A DNA stretch of 64,000 nt from Photobacterium kagoshimensis (GCF_050337045.1 NZ_JAKJSO010000010.1:62001-126000), one strand, 5' to 3'. Positions 17,666 to 27,382 are shown, numbered from the stretch's first letter. The notes: generated by a model not told the origin, from the sequence alone. Numbers and translations are program-made.

Positions 17666-20443
17666 TTATTGCTGAACTGCTTCGGTACGACTGTTTCTAC
17701 CCGAGACTGTCACACTACGCGTTTTAATCGTTTCAGCATGGTTAACATCAACTGGCGCATAATATGGCAGCCACGTGCTACCACCATCAAGCGAATATTG
17801 ATTTCTCAAACCAGGGAAACGTGTATTTATCTTCAACTTACCTGCATCAACAACTGCACCAGGCAGAGGGATTCGGTAATTCACACCATGCAGAGGTGGC
17901 AACTGCTCATAAATATCAACAGGTTGAATATATTCCAGTTTACTTAAAGCGTACTGGCCTAAGGTATTAGAGAAGGTATCCCAAGCCTGATCCATTGGCG
18001 TTTTACCACTTTGATCGATTGGCAATTCTGCTGGCATATTGATTACCCAAGCACGCTCCGCAACACCCAATAATTTAGGGAAAACCAAATACTCCATAAT
18101 CTCTGGGGATTTCGAGTTTTCAGAGAATAGCTGACCTTGCAAGCCAACTACATTACGTTTACCTTCTTCCGTCAATGAAACCCAGTTTGGATTCCATTCA
18201 ACAGGATTACCCAGTTTATCTATTTTCCCATTGGCGTAAATATTAAATGGTCGATATTCAAACGCTTTTTTTGTATCGGTATAACCTGCCCAATGATAGC
18301 CAACTTCGTCTGGGTGTTTATTGTAAGCTAAATCAAAGTACAAGTTGGTCGCATGCGATAGCACCACATCATAGCCTTTGTTAGCAAAGACATAGGCTTG
18401 ATGTTCATTACCCCACCCCCACACGTTATTCCAGAATATAGGATACAACTCACCATAATCGACATTACCTGTGCCATTATGGGTTAGTACATCACCCCAA
18501 CTCGCCATTTTGAATCCATTCTGATTAATAATGGAAACCCAGCGCATGAAAAAGTAATCGAATAACTCGGCATCTGTTTTGCCTGCGGTTTCAGGGTTTT
18601 GCTGTATAGCTGGCGACTTCGCCCACCATTCATTGGGCCCTAAATGAGGGAGTTCATCACCGCCGCCATGTAACCGAGTTATCTCCGCACTAGGCACGGC
18701 ATCATACATTGCCTTTGTTTCGCTGATGACTTTTTCTAAGAAAGCATAAGTACCGTCTAACGATGGGTTCACAATATTATCGGTATAGAACTGCGGTGTG
18801 TAATACTCAGATTTATCTAGAGGATCAATCAAGCGATAGCGATTGGCTTCAACAAGATCTGTCTCTTTATATTTATTGTAACGGTACTCCATCGCTTTAA
18901 TAGCAGCACGGGCATGTGCGGGGAAATCATATTCTAATATGACGTCGATATGACGATCGGCTGCATATTTTAATATGTCTTTAAAATCCTCAGTTGTGTA
19001 GTAACCCCAACCTTTGCCTAAAAAATTCTGCTGAGCAATTTCAAACCCTTGGAAATCGGGTTGTACCCCATTATTCGCTTCTATAATATTCTTAGGCTTT
19101 CCTTCAATGCCATCTCCAGTATTAAATTCATTGCTTGACCCCATAAAAGTATGAAGCATTTTTGTTTCACTTAACTCATACCCTCGTTTTGCACCAAACT
19201 CAGTCAGCTCAGGTAGACCTGGAATTTCTAAACGCCAACCTTCATCGTTAGCTACGTTCATTTCAAATTTATTAATTTTATAATAGGCTAATAAATCAAT
19301 TAATTTAAAAATAGTCTCTTTACTTTGGAAATTTCGGGCAACATCAAGCATCATGCCACGATACTCAAACCTTGGAGCATCAAGTGCAGTCATCGCAGGT
19401 AATACTGCATGTTGCATTTTATTTGCGCTAACAGAAGATTGATAAACATCATTCGGTATCAGCTGACGCAATGTTTGAATACCATAAAATACGCCGCTTG
19501 CGTCTTTTCCTTCAATGGTGATGCCATTAAAAGGATCGATATCTAATCGATAACCTTCCTTATCTGCGACACCATCAGCATCTGTATCTAATAAAGGGTT
19601 AATGGCTAAGTTTATGACGCCCGCTACATTAGGCTCTGTCGCATTAATTGGGAAGTCGCCCTTCATTAAGTCTTTAAGCGAGCTTTGTAGATATAATGCT
19701 TCATTATGTAAGCTTTCTGGTGCTTTGATAGAAGCAGTCCAGCCTAATAGTGTTAGGAATGCACCATCTTTTAACTCAGCCGCCTGCAACTGAGGAACAA
19801 CTTGGTGCTGCACTGGAACCTGCGATTTTTCTGCGTTATTTTCAGTGAAACGTAATTGGGCGGTTTGAACAGGCATATTGTCGTTAATGCTCTGTCGCGT
19901 CTGCTTAGGATCAGATGGATCCATCATAACGTCAACGGAGATAGCGTGAGGCGCCTTGCCATTATATGCGATATGAAAACCTGATGGAGAATCATTCTTC
20001 AGCATCTGCCAATATTGCGCGGTGATCATAATCTCTCTAGATTCACCCGGTAAAATAGGCTTAAAGCCAGCCACAGGCTCAAGTACAAAATAGTCACCGC
20101 TAGCGGCATCGTCTGCATTTTTTAATAATACATTTTGGTCTAACATTTGTTTTCGCGCATTTATTCCATCTATATTATCTGATGGTAAAACAGATGCTGG
20201 CGGCCTTACTGAGCTAAAATAGAGTGACCAACCTTTATCGCCAAGCGTTTCAGTTCCATTATTAGTAATGGTTAAGCTTCCTAAAAATATATTTTCGCCT
20301 ATATCATGGTCAACGACCTTCCATAGTAATTCGAGTTCATTGGCTTTTGGATGGAATGTTTCGGAATAAGCAGGGTTACTAATTGCAAGCTGTGACATTA
20401 AGGCAACCGCTAGTACTTTAAGCGGAAGTTTTATCTGATTCAT
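17666..20443 (-). CDS. GH20 beta-N-acetylhexosaminidase (chitobiase), exported
   Basis: Removes GlcNAc from chitobiose and chito-oligomers. A signal peptide ends near PAYS (residue 27); no lipobox cysteine is visible. Domains in order: CHB_HEX carbohydrate-binding (about 30-190), GH20b (about 215-345), catalytic TIM barrel (about 355-770) with the Asp596-Glu597 pair in LHGGGDELP, and a small C-terminal Ig-like domain (about 840-915). 925 residues, as for Vibrio chitobiases. GGAG lies ten bases before the ATG. It follows the PTS operon on the same strand, separated by a hairpin. Confidence 0.92.
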   Translation of the reverse strand: MNQIKLPLKVLAVALMSQLAISNPAYSETFHPKANELELLWKVVDHDIGENIFLGSLTITNNGTETLGDKGWSLYFSSVRPPASVLPSDNIDGINARKQMLDQNVLLKNADDAASGDYFVLEPVAGFKPILPGESREIMITAQYWQMLKNDSPSGFHIAYNGKAPHAISVDVMMDPSDPKQTRQSINDNMPVQTAQLRFTENNAEKSQVPVQHQVVPQLQAAELKDGAFLTLLGWTASIKAPESLHNEALYLQSSLKDLMKGDFPINATEPNVAGVINLAINPLLDTDADGVADKEGYRLDIDPFNGITIEGKDASGVFYGIQTLRQLIPNDVYQSSVSANKMQHAVLPAMTALDAPRFEYRGMMLDVARNFQSKETIFKLIDLLAYYKINKFEMNVANDEGWRLEIPGLPELTEFGAKRGYELSETKMLHTFMGSSNEFNTGDGIEGKPKNIIEANNGVQPDFQGFEIAQQNFLGKGWGYYTTEDFKDILKYAADRHIDVILEYDFPAHARAAIKAMEYRYNKYKETDLVEANRYRLIDPLDKSEYYTPQFYTDNIVNPSLDGTYAFLEKVISETKAMYDAVPSAEITRLHGGGDELPHLGPNEWWAKSPAIQQNPETAGKTDAELFDYFFMRWVSIINQNGFKMASWGDVLTHNGTGNVDYGELYPIFWNNVWGWGNEHQAYVFANKGYDVVLSHATNLYFDLAYNKHPDEVGYHWAGYTDTKKAFEYRPFNIYANGKIDKLGNPVEWNPNWVSLTEEGKRNVVGLQGQLFSENSKSPEIMEYLVFPKLLGVAERAWVINMPAELPIDQSGKTPMDQAWDTFSNTLGQYALSKLEYIQPVDIYEQLPPLHGVNYRIPLPGAVVDAGKLKINTRFPGLRNQYSLDGGSTWLPYYAPVDVNHAETIKTRSVTVSGRNSRTEAVQQ

Positions 20444-20520
20444 TTTATCTACTCCATGATAAAAACATATAACGAAGATTTTAAATGATGTGGTTCAACA
20501 ACTTTCAATAAAGTTAAGTC

Positions 20521-20544
20521 AGAGGCATATAAATATATGCCTCT
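20521..20544. terminator. Hairpin between PTS operon and GH20 gene
   Basis: Ten-bp stem AGAGGCATAT / ATATGCCTCT with a four-base loop. On the minus strand it lacks a T-tract, so it may stabilise mRNA or only partly terminate between the two transcription units. Confidence 0.5.
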
Positions 20545-20584
20545 TTATGTACCCTTTAACTCTATTTAATATTTATTTATGCAA

Positions 20585-21466
20585 TTAACGTCGATTCGCC
20601 ATTCTTTTATATTGATGACGTCGTCCACGTAGGGTTAACCCTAATTGCATAATATTTTCAGGGGGTGCAATGCCACTATAACCACCATCACCAATATGAA
20701 CAATATCAGCACCAGCGGCTTTGCATGCCATAGCAACTTGCTCGATGTAGGTTTGCGATGCTCCCTCTTGTGACGTGCCAATCGCTAACATGCCTAACAT
20801 ACCGCTATTATGCACTGCATCCATCATAGCTTTTGCCATGTCTGCACTGACTCCTGGTGTGGTATAAGGCGCTGGGAACATCATGACATCAGCACCTGCT
20901 TCTGCAAATTGGCTCACTATATGAAGGTTATAGTCATTTCCTACCCCGCCAGCATGCATTTTCCCTGCAATGATGATGATATCTTTCGAAACATTGCGCA
21001 CTAAAGCAATCGCATCCAAAATGGTTTCCTGCGTCACTGCATTACCCGGGTTCCCTGTTAGCATTACGTAATCTAACCCGAGTTCAATCGCTTTTTCGAC
21101 AGTTTCTTTGGTGACCGTTCGACCAATATCAACATGCGTTACATCACTTGGCACTGGCTCTAAGTTACAACCAATTAAACGCCCGGTTGCGGCTTTTACT
21201 TGTGAAATCGTCATGACTTCATCGGGATTTTCAGACAAGACCTTAATCGCAGGTTTCATTACATCAAGGCAATTTAGTGTAATCATATCTGCGCCAAAGG
21301 CTGCCGCAATCTCTGCGCCTGAAACCATATCTATGGGTGGTGTTATCGCAACAACATTTTCCACCATAACGGTGCGGCCTTCTGAGTTTCGAATACTCTC
21401 TACTAATTGCTGACGAGAGGCTGTTTCAAAATCATGGGCGGTATAATCAAATATTCGCTTCTGCAT
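20585..21466 (-). CDS. TIM-barrel-like protein of PTS loci (DUF7916-like), unknown function
   Basis: About 293 residues with repeated beta-strand/loop patterns of a barrel (MITLNCLDVMKPAI, DYVMLTGNPGN, IIIIAGKMHAGGVG, DVMMFPAPYTTPGV, DIVHIGDGGYSG). From memory this matches a family annotated as DUF7916, sometimes mislabelled haloacid dehalogenase or PEP phosphonomutase; I am not certain of that name. It may act on an imported phosphorylated sugar. I use the ATG at 21466, nine bases after AAAGGA; it overlaps the end of the IIA gene by 20 bases, so it is the last gene of the PTS operon. Confidence 0.7.
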   Translation of the reverse strand: MQKRIFDYTAHDFETASRQQLVESIRNSEGRTVMVENVVAITPPIDMVSGAEIAAAFGADMITLNCLDVMKPAIKVLSENPDEVMTISQVKAATGRLIGCNLEPVPSDVTHVDIGRTVTKETVEKAIELGLDYVMLTGNPGNAVTQETILDAIALVRNVSKDIIIIAGKMHAGGVGNDYNLHIVSQFAEAGADVMMFPAPYTTPGVSADMAKAMMDAVHNSGMLGMLAIGTSQEGASQTYIEQVAMACKAAGADIVHIGDGGYSGIAPPENIMQLGLTLRGRRHQYKRMANRR

Positions 21467-21824
21467 AGCTGTCATTCCTTTGAGCTTCTAATTGCGTTAA
21501 TTTATGTTGAACTGCCACCATCTCTTCAGCTAAGTCTCGGCAAAGCATAGTGGTCATAATATGATCTTGAATATGGGTCAAAATTAAAGTCATCTTGACT
21601 TTACCTGCCCCTTCATCAAAACCGATCAACGCAGTCTGTGTTTTATGGACTGCGACTAGGGCTTGGTCGCTATCTTTTAATAGACGTAGTGCTTTTTCAT
21701 TATCACCCTGCCGAGCGACTTGCATAGCTTCCATGCAGGCAGCACGCGCTTCACCTACTTGGCACAATAAGGTCATCAAGAATTCTTCGCTAATGTCTTC
21801 ACTGCCCTGAATTACCATATCCAT
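21447..21824 (-). CDS. PTS lactose/cellobiose-family IIA component
   Basis: 125-residue soluble phosphocarrier that passes phosphate from HPr to IIB. The all-helical fold with LTHIQDHIMTTML carries the conserved His-x-Gln-Asp-His block used for phosphorylation. The start codon overlaps the IIC stop (TAATG). It forms an operon with IIB and IIC upstream and the barrel protein downstream. Confidence 0.88.
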   Translation of the reverse strand: MDMVIQGSEDISEEFLMTLLCQVGEARAACMEAMQVARQGDNEKALRLLKDSDQALVAVHKTQTALIGFDEGAGKVKMTLILTHIQDHIMTTMLCRDLAEEMVAVQHKLTQLEAQRNDSYAEANI

Positions 21825-23158
21825 TAACTTGCCTCCGTAGGTACAAGATCTTCCGCGCTATCTGCTGCTGCATTCATGGCTTTTTCTTCAGCTAACAGCT
21901 GCTTTTCATGCACTTTTAAGAATGGATAAAACACTAAGCTACTCACTATGATGCTACTTAATACCACTAAAGCAGCTGTACCCGAGTTCGTCGCAATAAT
22001 TGCTCCGATAGGTGCTGGCATTGTCCAAGGTGGAATCGCAATAATTTTTGCTACAAAGCCCGTTTTAAAGGCCAGCCAAACAATCGTGGTATTGAGTGTT
22101 GGTGCTAATAGCCAAGGGATGAAGTAGATAGGGTTCATAACAATCGGCGTACCAAAAATAACAGGTTCATTAATATTAAAGGTGCCCGGGATTATCGACA
22201 TTTTACCGATTGTTTTTAGTTGAGTTGCTTTAGAACGCATCATCAAGAGCACTAACCCCCATGTCCCTCCGGCCCCACCAACAAAGATGAAGAAGTCCAT
22301 AACAGGGTTAATAAATATCGCTGGTAATGGTTGTCCAGCAGCCAAAGCATCTTGGTTTAAGCCAAGGTTGATCAATAGCATAGGACCAATAATGCCACCC
22401 ACAACCGAACCACCATGAATCCCGCTAAACCATAAGAGTTGCACGATCAACACAGCAATCAAACAAGCGATATAACTGTCAGATGCTAAGACTAAGGGTT
22501 GAAATAGCTGCATGATTGCAGACGGGATTTTTAGATCGTATTGACCTAAAAACACATTAATTCCCATAACAATAAATGAAATAAAGACGATAGGAATAAG
22601 CAGATCAAACGAGGCCGATATCTTAGGTGGCACGGCTTCAGGCATCGTAATACGTATGTTGTACTTGATCAGCAAGCGCTGCATTTCAGGCACTAATAGA
22701 CCACATAAAATAGCAGTAAATGCACCAGTCCCCCCTAAAAATGCGCCGGGTAAAACACCCCCGACGTCCTTCACATTGATCATAGGAGCAACTGCAAGTA
22801 AGAATGCAAAAATTGAGAGCATGCCTGAGTTCATTGCGCGTAGTTTATAAGATTCAGCAAGGCTAAACCCAATACCAAACGCGGCGTATAAAGCGAAGAT
22901 CCCCATACTAAGCTGAAATGGGGTCATGATATTTTCTTTGCCAATCAGCTGAATTAATCCATGCCAACCATCAAAAAAGAAATTACCTTCTGATGGTGGG
23001 AAAGCCAGCACCAGTAATAATGATCCAACAATCAGAAATGGCATGGTTGCAACAAAGCCATCTTTAATTGCATTCACATGCCTTTGAGCGGATATTCGCC
23101 CTGCAACCGGAGCAACAACATTTTCGATAAAATTAAGGACTCGATCAAATATAGCCAT
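21824..23158 (-). CDS. PTS cellobiose/diacetylchitobiose-family IIC permease
   Basis: Membrane channel component of 444 residues with about ten hydrophobic segments. The N-terminus APVAGRISAQRHVNAIKDGF and the central GTFNINEPVIFGTPIVMNP loop are diagnostic for the Lac/Cel family IIC, the latter carrying the conserved Glu of the sugar site. Four bases follow IIB. Substrate specificity is not certain; the LacI regulator and nearby GH20 point to beta-linked disaccharides, perhaps chitobiose or cellobiose (inference). Confidence 0.9.
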   Translation of the reverse strand: MAIFDRVLNFIENVVAPVAGRISAQRHVNAIKDGFVATMPFLIVGSLLLVLAFPPSEGNFFFDGWHGLIQLIGKENIMTPFQLSMGIFALYAAFGIGFSLAESYKLRAMNSGMLSIFAFLLAVAPMINVKDVGGVLPGAFLGGTGAFTAILCGLLVPEMQRLLIKYNIRITMPEAVPPKISASFDLLIPIVFISFIVMGINVFLGQYDLKIPSAIMQLFQPLVLASDSYIACLIAVLIVQLLWFSGIHGGSVVGGIIGPMLLINLGLNQDALAAGQPLPAIFINPVMDFFIFVGGAGGTWGLVLLMMRSKATQLKTIGKMSIIPGTFNINEPVIFGTPIVMNPIYFIPWLLAPTLNTTIVWLAFKTGFVAKIIAIPPWTMPAPIGAIIATNSGTAALVVLSSIIVSSLVFYPFLKVHEKQLLAEEKAMNAAADSAEDLVPTEAS

Positions 23159-23162
23159 TGTG

Positions 23163-23486
23163 CTACCCCTCCGTGACGGTATGTGCGTGATACAAACTCA
23201 CAGCCTGCGCAAGGACAGCGTCACCTTTTAGCAAGCCATAATTCATCATGTCGATCAGACCGCATCCCTTTCCTTGCTCATTAGCGATACGTTTAAATTC
23301 TTCGTATTTAAATTTAACTTGTGGCGCCACTAAACACACATCGCTCCACTTGATGCACTCTTCAAATTCTGAAATGGAATGCGCAGAAATCTCGCATACT
23401 AAGCCTTTTTCTTTTGCCGCTTGCTCCATCCTACTCACGAGCATGCTGGTCGACATGCCAGCAGCACAACATAAAAATATTTTCAT
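23163..23486 (-). CDS. PTS lactose/cellobiose-family IIB component
   Basis: 107 residues. The N-terminal P-loop LCCAAGMSTSML carries the phosphorylated Cys7. First gene of the IIB-IIC-IIA-barrel operon. The promoter region upstream holds tandem LacI-type operators at 23568-23594. Confidence 0.9.
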   Translation of the reverse strand: MKIFLCCAAGMSTSMLVSRMEQAAKEKGLVCEISAHSISEFEECIKWSDVCLVAPQVKFKYEEFKRIANEQGKGCGLIDMMNYGLLKGDAVLAQAVSLYHAHTVTEG

Positions 23487-23567
23487 ACTGTCTCTCCTTA
23501 GATAGTCACAATTTGGTCGTCACGATTTGATATTCAATACCGTCAAACTAATCATGTTACTTATCAA

Positions 23568-23594
23568 TGAAACCGGTTACTGAAACCGGTTTCA
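23568..23594. promoter_or_regulatory. Tandem LacI-family operators of the PTS operon
   Basis: A perfect 14-bp palindrome TGAAACCGGTTTCA (23581-23594) directly follows a near copy TGAAACCGGTTAC (23568-23580). The central CCGG with flanking AAA/TTT is the usual LacI/GalR operator form. The site lies about 85-110 bases before the IIB start; the LacI gene is 220 bases further on, so it very likely binds here. Confidence 0.8.
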
Positions 23595-23732
23595 TTTATA
23601 CTAAGAGAAGCAGTTAAGCGCATGCTTATTTGCTAATAATTGCCAAGCCAGTCAATCTATTTAAATGCAACGAAGTGTGTACCAAGCGTCGATTTGAGAG
23701 GGTGAGCATCTTTAGAAGAATAGCGAAGGTGA

Positions 23733-23779
23733 TCAATAGGCTGTGTCCTCATAACATTTATGAAAAAGCAGCCTATTGA
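23733..23779. repeat. Long inverted repeat with nested stem
   Basis: Perfect 11-bp arms TCAATAGGCTG / CAGCCTATTGA enclose 25 bases that contain a second stem TCATAA / TTATGA. It lies 35 bases after the LacI stop. No T-tract follows on either strand, so it is not a clear terminator. Confidence 0.55.
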
Positions 23780-23813
23780 GTATCAAAGAGGTAGATGTAG
23801 CGAGTAAACGGTA

Positions 23814-24818
23814 TTACGGCGAAACAGCTTGGGTTGAATCTCGAATAATGAGTTGGCCACGCATAATGTCTGATTCAAACGTTTCTTTCTTTTCGACCAA
23901 CTGCTGAGCAACCAACATAGCTTGTGCCATCACTTCCTGAATTGGGACATCAACTGTGGTCAGTGAGGGGGTGACAAACGGACTACAGGGATCATTATCT
24001 ATGCTTACGATAGAGATATCACGTGGGATCTGTATACCATGCTCGTTCAGCGCTTTTATACAGCCAATCGCAATATCATCTGAAGCAATCACCATGGATG
24101 ACGGTAAGTTCCCGCTTTCTACTATCTTTTTACCTGCTTGATAGCCTTCAATATAACCAAATTCAGACGTACTAAACTGAGCCGAGATCCTTAGTTCAGC
24201 TCGATGATTGATAGCATCTTGAAAGCCGGTCAGCCGAGAGTGAGATGTTGGGGTAATAGGCTTTGGTCCTAAGTACATCATAGAACGGTGACCAAGTTGA
24301 ATAAGGTGCTCCACGGCCATCTCTACCGCGTGTTTTTGATCAAATGCGATGGAATAACCCGCGTCATCAGGTAATTCACGGCCCACGTTCACCAAAGGAA
24401 TATCAATAGACTGATTAAGTGCGATGATTTGCTCAGATGTTAACTGACGGCTATACAATACAATGACATCGCATTTTTTTTCCACCAGCGAATGCACTGC
24501 TTTTAATTCAGATTCTGCGTGATTATGCCCATCTGCAATTAATAATTGCTTTCCCATTAAATCGGCACTAACAGAGGCTTGCTTTAATAAGATGCCAAAG
24601 TAACTACCGGTGAAATCAGAAAGCACTAAACCAACACTATTACCACTTTTCGTTGCTAAGGCTTGCGCCACAGAACTGGGTTTATAGTTAAGTTCGGACA
24701 TAACCTGTCTAACCAATAAACGGGTACTTTCTTTAACTTGCCCAGTCCCATTAATCACCCGTGATACCGTTGCTTTTGATACACCAGCAATGCGAGATAC
24801 ATCAGAAATTGTTGCCAT
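23814..24818 (-). CDS. LacI family transcriptional repressor
   Basis: 334 residues. N-terminal helix-turn-helix (ATISDVSRIAGVSKATVSRVI) with hinge helix PSSVAQALAT, then the periplasmic-binding-protein-like effector domain (SVGLVLSDFTGSYFG, MVIASDDIAIG, ISIVSIDNDPCSPFVTPSLT). Probable repressor of the adjacent PTS operon through the tandem CCGG operators at 23568-23594. No such site is seen before its own start. The inducer is probably a phosphorylated or free disaccharide (inference). Confidence 0.9.
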   Translation of the reverse strand: MATISDVSRIAGVSKATVSRVINGTGQVKESTRLLVRQVMSELNYKPSSVAQALATKSGNSVGLVLSDFTGSYFGILLKQASVSADLMGKQLLIADGHNHAESELKAVHSLVEKKCDVIVLYSRQLTSEQIIALNQSIDIPLVNVGRELPDDAGYSIAFDQKHAVEMAVEHLIQLGHRSMMYLGPKPITPTSHSRLTGFQDAINHRAELRISAQFSTSEFGYIEGYQAGKKIVESGNLPSSMVIASDDIAIGCIKALNEHGIQIPRDISIVSIDNDPCSPFVTPSLTTVDVPIQEVMAQAMLVAQQLVEKKETFESDIMRGQLIIRDSTQAVSP

Positions 24819-24958
24819 TCATCCCTCGGCATAACATTCAAAACTACATCTTGTTCAGCTAAGAAAGATACCAGATTTCAATATCTTTAACAGCGCAACA
24901 CCACACGTTAATCCATAATAACAACATGTTTGAACAATTTACGCTTAAATAAAATACT

Positions 24959-25354
24959 ATGGCTGCAATAACTGATTTAGATGAATTACTACAAACAATG
25001 TCACCCAAAGTACAAGCTGGCAGCTATGTATTTTGTACCGTCAACGGAATGCTAAAGGATTACCTTGCCCTCGATCCTATTGCTTTTTTTCATGAAGATG
25101 AAGGGATCACACTGGTACTTAACAAGCAAGTCGCACAAAGAGCTGATTTAGCGTTTGATGGCGTATTTAAGTTAATTACATTAACGGTTCATTCTAGCTT
25201 AGAAGCTGTTGGCTTAACCGCTGCTGTAGCGAGTAAATTAGCCTCTTATGGTGTCAGTGCCAATGTGATTGCGGCCTATTATCATGACCATATTTTTATC
25301 CAAGAAGAGAAAGTGAATATCGCTATGTCAGCACTGGCAGAATTTTCTGACTAG
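24959..25354 (+). CDS. ACT-domain protein, small
   Basis: 131 residues, apparently two ACT-like halves: an N-terminal DELLQTMSPKVQAGSYVFCTV segment and a C-terminal FKLITLTVHSSLEAVGLTAAVASKLA segment, the latter with the ACT pattern of a strand followed by a helix. This is the layout of the ACT_7-type stand-alone family. Ligand and role unknown. The ribosome site is weak. Divergent from the LacI gene. Confidence 0.72.
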   Translation: MAAITDLDELLQTMSPKVQAGSYVFCTVNGMLKDYLALDPIAFFHEDEGITLVLNKQVAQRADLAFDGVFKLITLTVHSSLEAVGLTAAVASKLASYGVSANVIAAYYHDHIFIQEEKVNIAMSALAEFSD

Positions 25355-25619
25355 CCGTTAATACGTAACTTCACCCTGCGATCCACACTTGCATCGCAAG
25401 GTGAAATATATTGCCCCTATTAGCACTTTTTCCTTTTCGCCAGACCAACTCCTAATGTATTGTGCGCGGGTGAAAAGTATCCCTTCGATACACATCACGT
25501 TTCTTGCTCTGTAACCGAACACTTTCCTTCTACCTTTTAACCTAACTAGGTATGACGCCTTCTAGGCATTACAGAGACACACTTTTTACCATTTATCTTA
25601 ACTATTAGCGGTATCCATC

Positions 25620-26504
25620 TTGAACACCACCTATAAATACACACTTGCTGGCTGTATGGCCATTTTATTGTGGAGCACAAATGTTGCTTTCATTCGAAAT
25701 GTGACCGAACAATTAGGCCCCATAGGTGGGGCAGCAATAATATATACCGTCAGTGCAACGCTACTGGCTATTTTTATTGGTTTACCCAACCTTAAACGCT
25801 TTTCTATTAAATACTTAATATTAGGTGGCGCGCTATTTGTCTCGTACGAAATGTGTTTGGCGCTAGCGCTAGGGATGGCAAATGATCGCCATCAAGCCGT
25901 TGAAATGGGTGTCATTAACTACTTGTGGCCAAGCCTCACTGTACTGCTTGCCGTATTAGCCAGTAAAAAGTCGGTTAACCCAGCTCTTTACCCTGCGATG
26001 GCGCTTTCATTTTTTGGAGTTGCTTGGACAGTAAGTGGTGAGGACGGTTTATCAATCACTCAACTAACAACAAATATCGCTTCAAACCCTATTAGCTACT
26101 GTTTGGCTTTTGTTGGGGCATTTTTGTGGGCAACCTATTGCAACCTCACTAAACGCTTAGCAAAAGGTGAAAATGCGATCACTTGGTTCTTCATTGGCAC
26201 CGCCATCGCACTATGGATCAAATACGCTTTTAGCAATGAACCAGCGTTAACGTTTTCGATAGACGCAAGCATAGATTTGGTGCTTGCCGCGACAGCAATG
26301 GGCGCAGGCTATGCACTTTGGAATATTGCCATCATTAACGGCAATATGGTGATGTTAGCCACTATGTCTTATTTCACCCCTATTTTTTCGACTTTCTTTT
26401 CGGCGATGCTACTTGATCTCGAACTCACTGCGACCTTCTGGCAAGGGGTTGTCATGGTAACGATTGCATCTTTAACATGCTGGGCTTTAACGAGAAAAAG
26501 GTAG
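25620..26504 (+). CDS. yddG: EamA/DMT family exporter, YddG-like aromatic amino-acid exporter
   Basis: About 294 residues with ten hydrophobic segments in two EamA repeats. The sequence AGCMAILLWSTNVAFIRNV and NYLWPSLTVLLAVL resemble YddG, which exports aromatic amino acids through the inner membrane. The start is TTG at 25620; the first ATG would remove 12 residues of the first helix. A 12-bp-stem terminator follows at 26529. YddG identity is likely rather than sure. Confidence 0.75.
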   Translation: MNTTYKYTLAGCMAILLWSTNVAFIRNVTEQLGPIGGAAIIYTVSATLLAIFIGLPNLKRFSIKYLILGGALFVSYEMCLALALGMANDRHQAVEMGVINYLWPSLTVLLAVLASKKSVNPALYPAMALSFFGVAWTVSGEDGLSITQLTTNIASNPISYCLAFVGAFLWATYCNLTKRLAKGENAITWFFIGTAIALWIKYAFSNEPALTFSIDASIDLVLAATAMGAGYALWNIAIINGNMVMLATMSYFTPIFSTFFSAMLLDLELTATFWQGVVMVTIASLTCWALTRKR

Positions 26505-26528
26505 CGACCCTCCCTTCAACTCTGATTA

Positions 26529-26558
26529 ACCCCCAATAAACAAACATTTATTGGGGGT
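26529..26558. terminator. Terminator, probably bidirectional
   Basis: 12-bp perfect stem ACCCCCAATAAA / TTTATTGGGGGT with a CAAACA loop, between convergent yddG-like and SDR genes; T-tract only moderate. Confidence 0.75.
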
Positions 26559-26566
26559 ACTTTATA

Positions 26567-27382
26567 TTAAATAGACGCCAAGACTGCATCGATCGTATCA
26601 ACAACCTGCTGTGCTTTTGCTTCATTAAGCGCATCAGGATGAGGTTGGCTAAACTGACCAATATCGTTGTCAAAATACAGGCCGAATGCACCTGCAAAAT
26701 CGCCCGATAGCGCGGCACGACAAAGAATATCAGCACCTATGGTTAGATCCCCACCTGCGACACCGTAAGCATCTTTTACCATTTTGCTACCAAGCATAGA
26801 CGCAGGGTTAACCGAGACAATCATAGGTCCTGTCTCTTTCAGCGCTAATCCCATCACGCGAGACCACATGGTTAAAGCTAATTTACTTTGTGCGTACGCT
26901 GCACCATCAGAAAGTTGACCATTACCCGCCAATGCAGATACATCCACTGGTGATTGCGCTGCTGACGACAGGTTAACAACACGGCTTTCTACTCCTAACA
27001 AAGGCATCAAATGTTTAGTTAACAAATAAGGAGCGATTGTATTCACCGCAAAACGTACGTCTAACCCATCAGCAGTTTCTCGCTGTGGCGTGGTAAATAC
27101 ACCTGCATTATTAATCACGACATCGATGGCTGAGTGTTTTTGGGCAATATCATTAGCCAGTTGAACAACATCACTCATTACAGACAAATCAGCAACAAAG
27201 CTTTCTATTACCGCATCAGCGCCAGCCTCTTGACGAAGATTGGCTAACATAGTTTCCGCTGTAGCTAACTTAGCTTGGTTACGCCCATGCAATAAAACCT
27301 GATGCCCTTGAGCAACCAACTTTTTAGCCGTTTCTAAGCCAATGCCATCCGTTGCCCCTGTTACCAGAATTTTTTTTGTCAT
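26567..27382 (-). CDS. Short-chain dehydrogenase/reductase (retinol-dehydrogenase-like)
   Basis: 271 residues of a classical SDR: TGATDGIGLETAKK for NAD(P), the NNAGVF block, catalytic Ser in NLSSAAQ and YAQSK with Tyr-x3-Lys intact. The HGRNQAKL after the second strand, with a basic residue, favours NADPH. Substrate unknown. Monocistronic by position. Unlike the SDR at 11211, its active site is complete. Confidence 0.88.
   Translation of the reverse strand: MTKKILVTGATDGIGLETAKKLVAQGHQVLLHGRNQAKLATAETMLANLRQEAGADAVIESFVADLSVMSDVVQLANDIAQKHSAIDVVINNAGVFTTPQRETADGLDVRFAVNTIAPYLLTKHLMPLLGVESRVVNLSSAAQSPVDVSALAGNGQLSDGAAYAQSKLALTMWSRVMGLALKETGPMIVSVNPASMLGSKMVKDAYGVAGGDLTIGADILCRAALSGDFAGAFGLYFDNDIGQFSQPHPDALNEAKAQQVVDTIDAVLASI

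Noticed and set aside
22656..22850. Open frames antisense to the PTS IIC and other real genes
   Set aside because: They are shadows of well-supported genes with clear families on the other strand.
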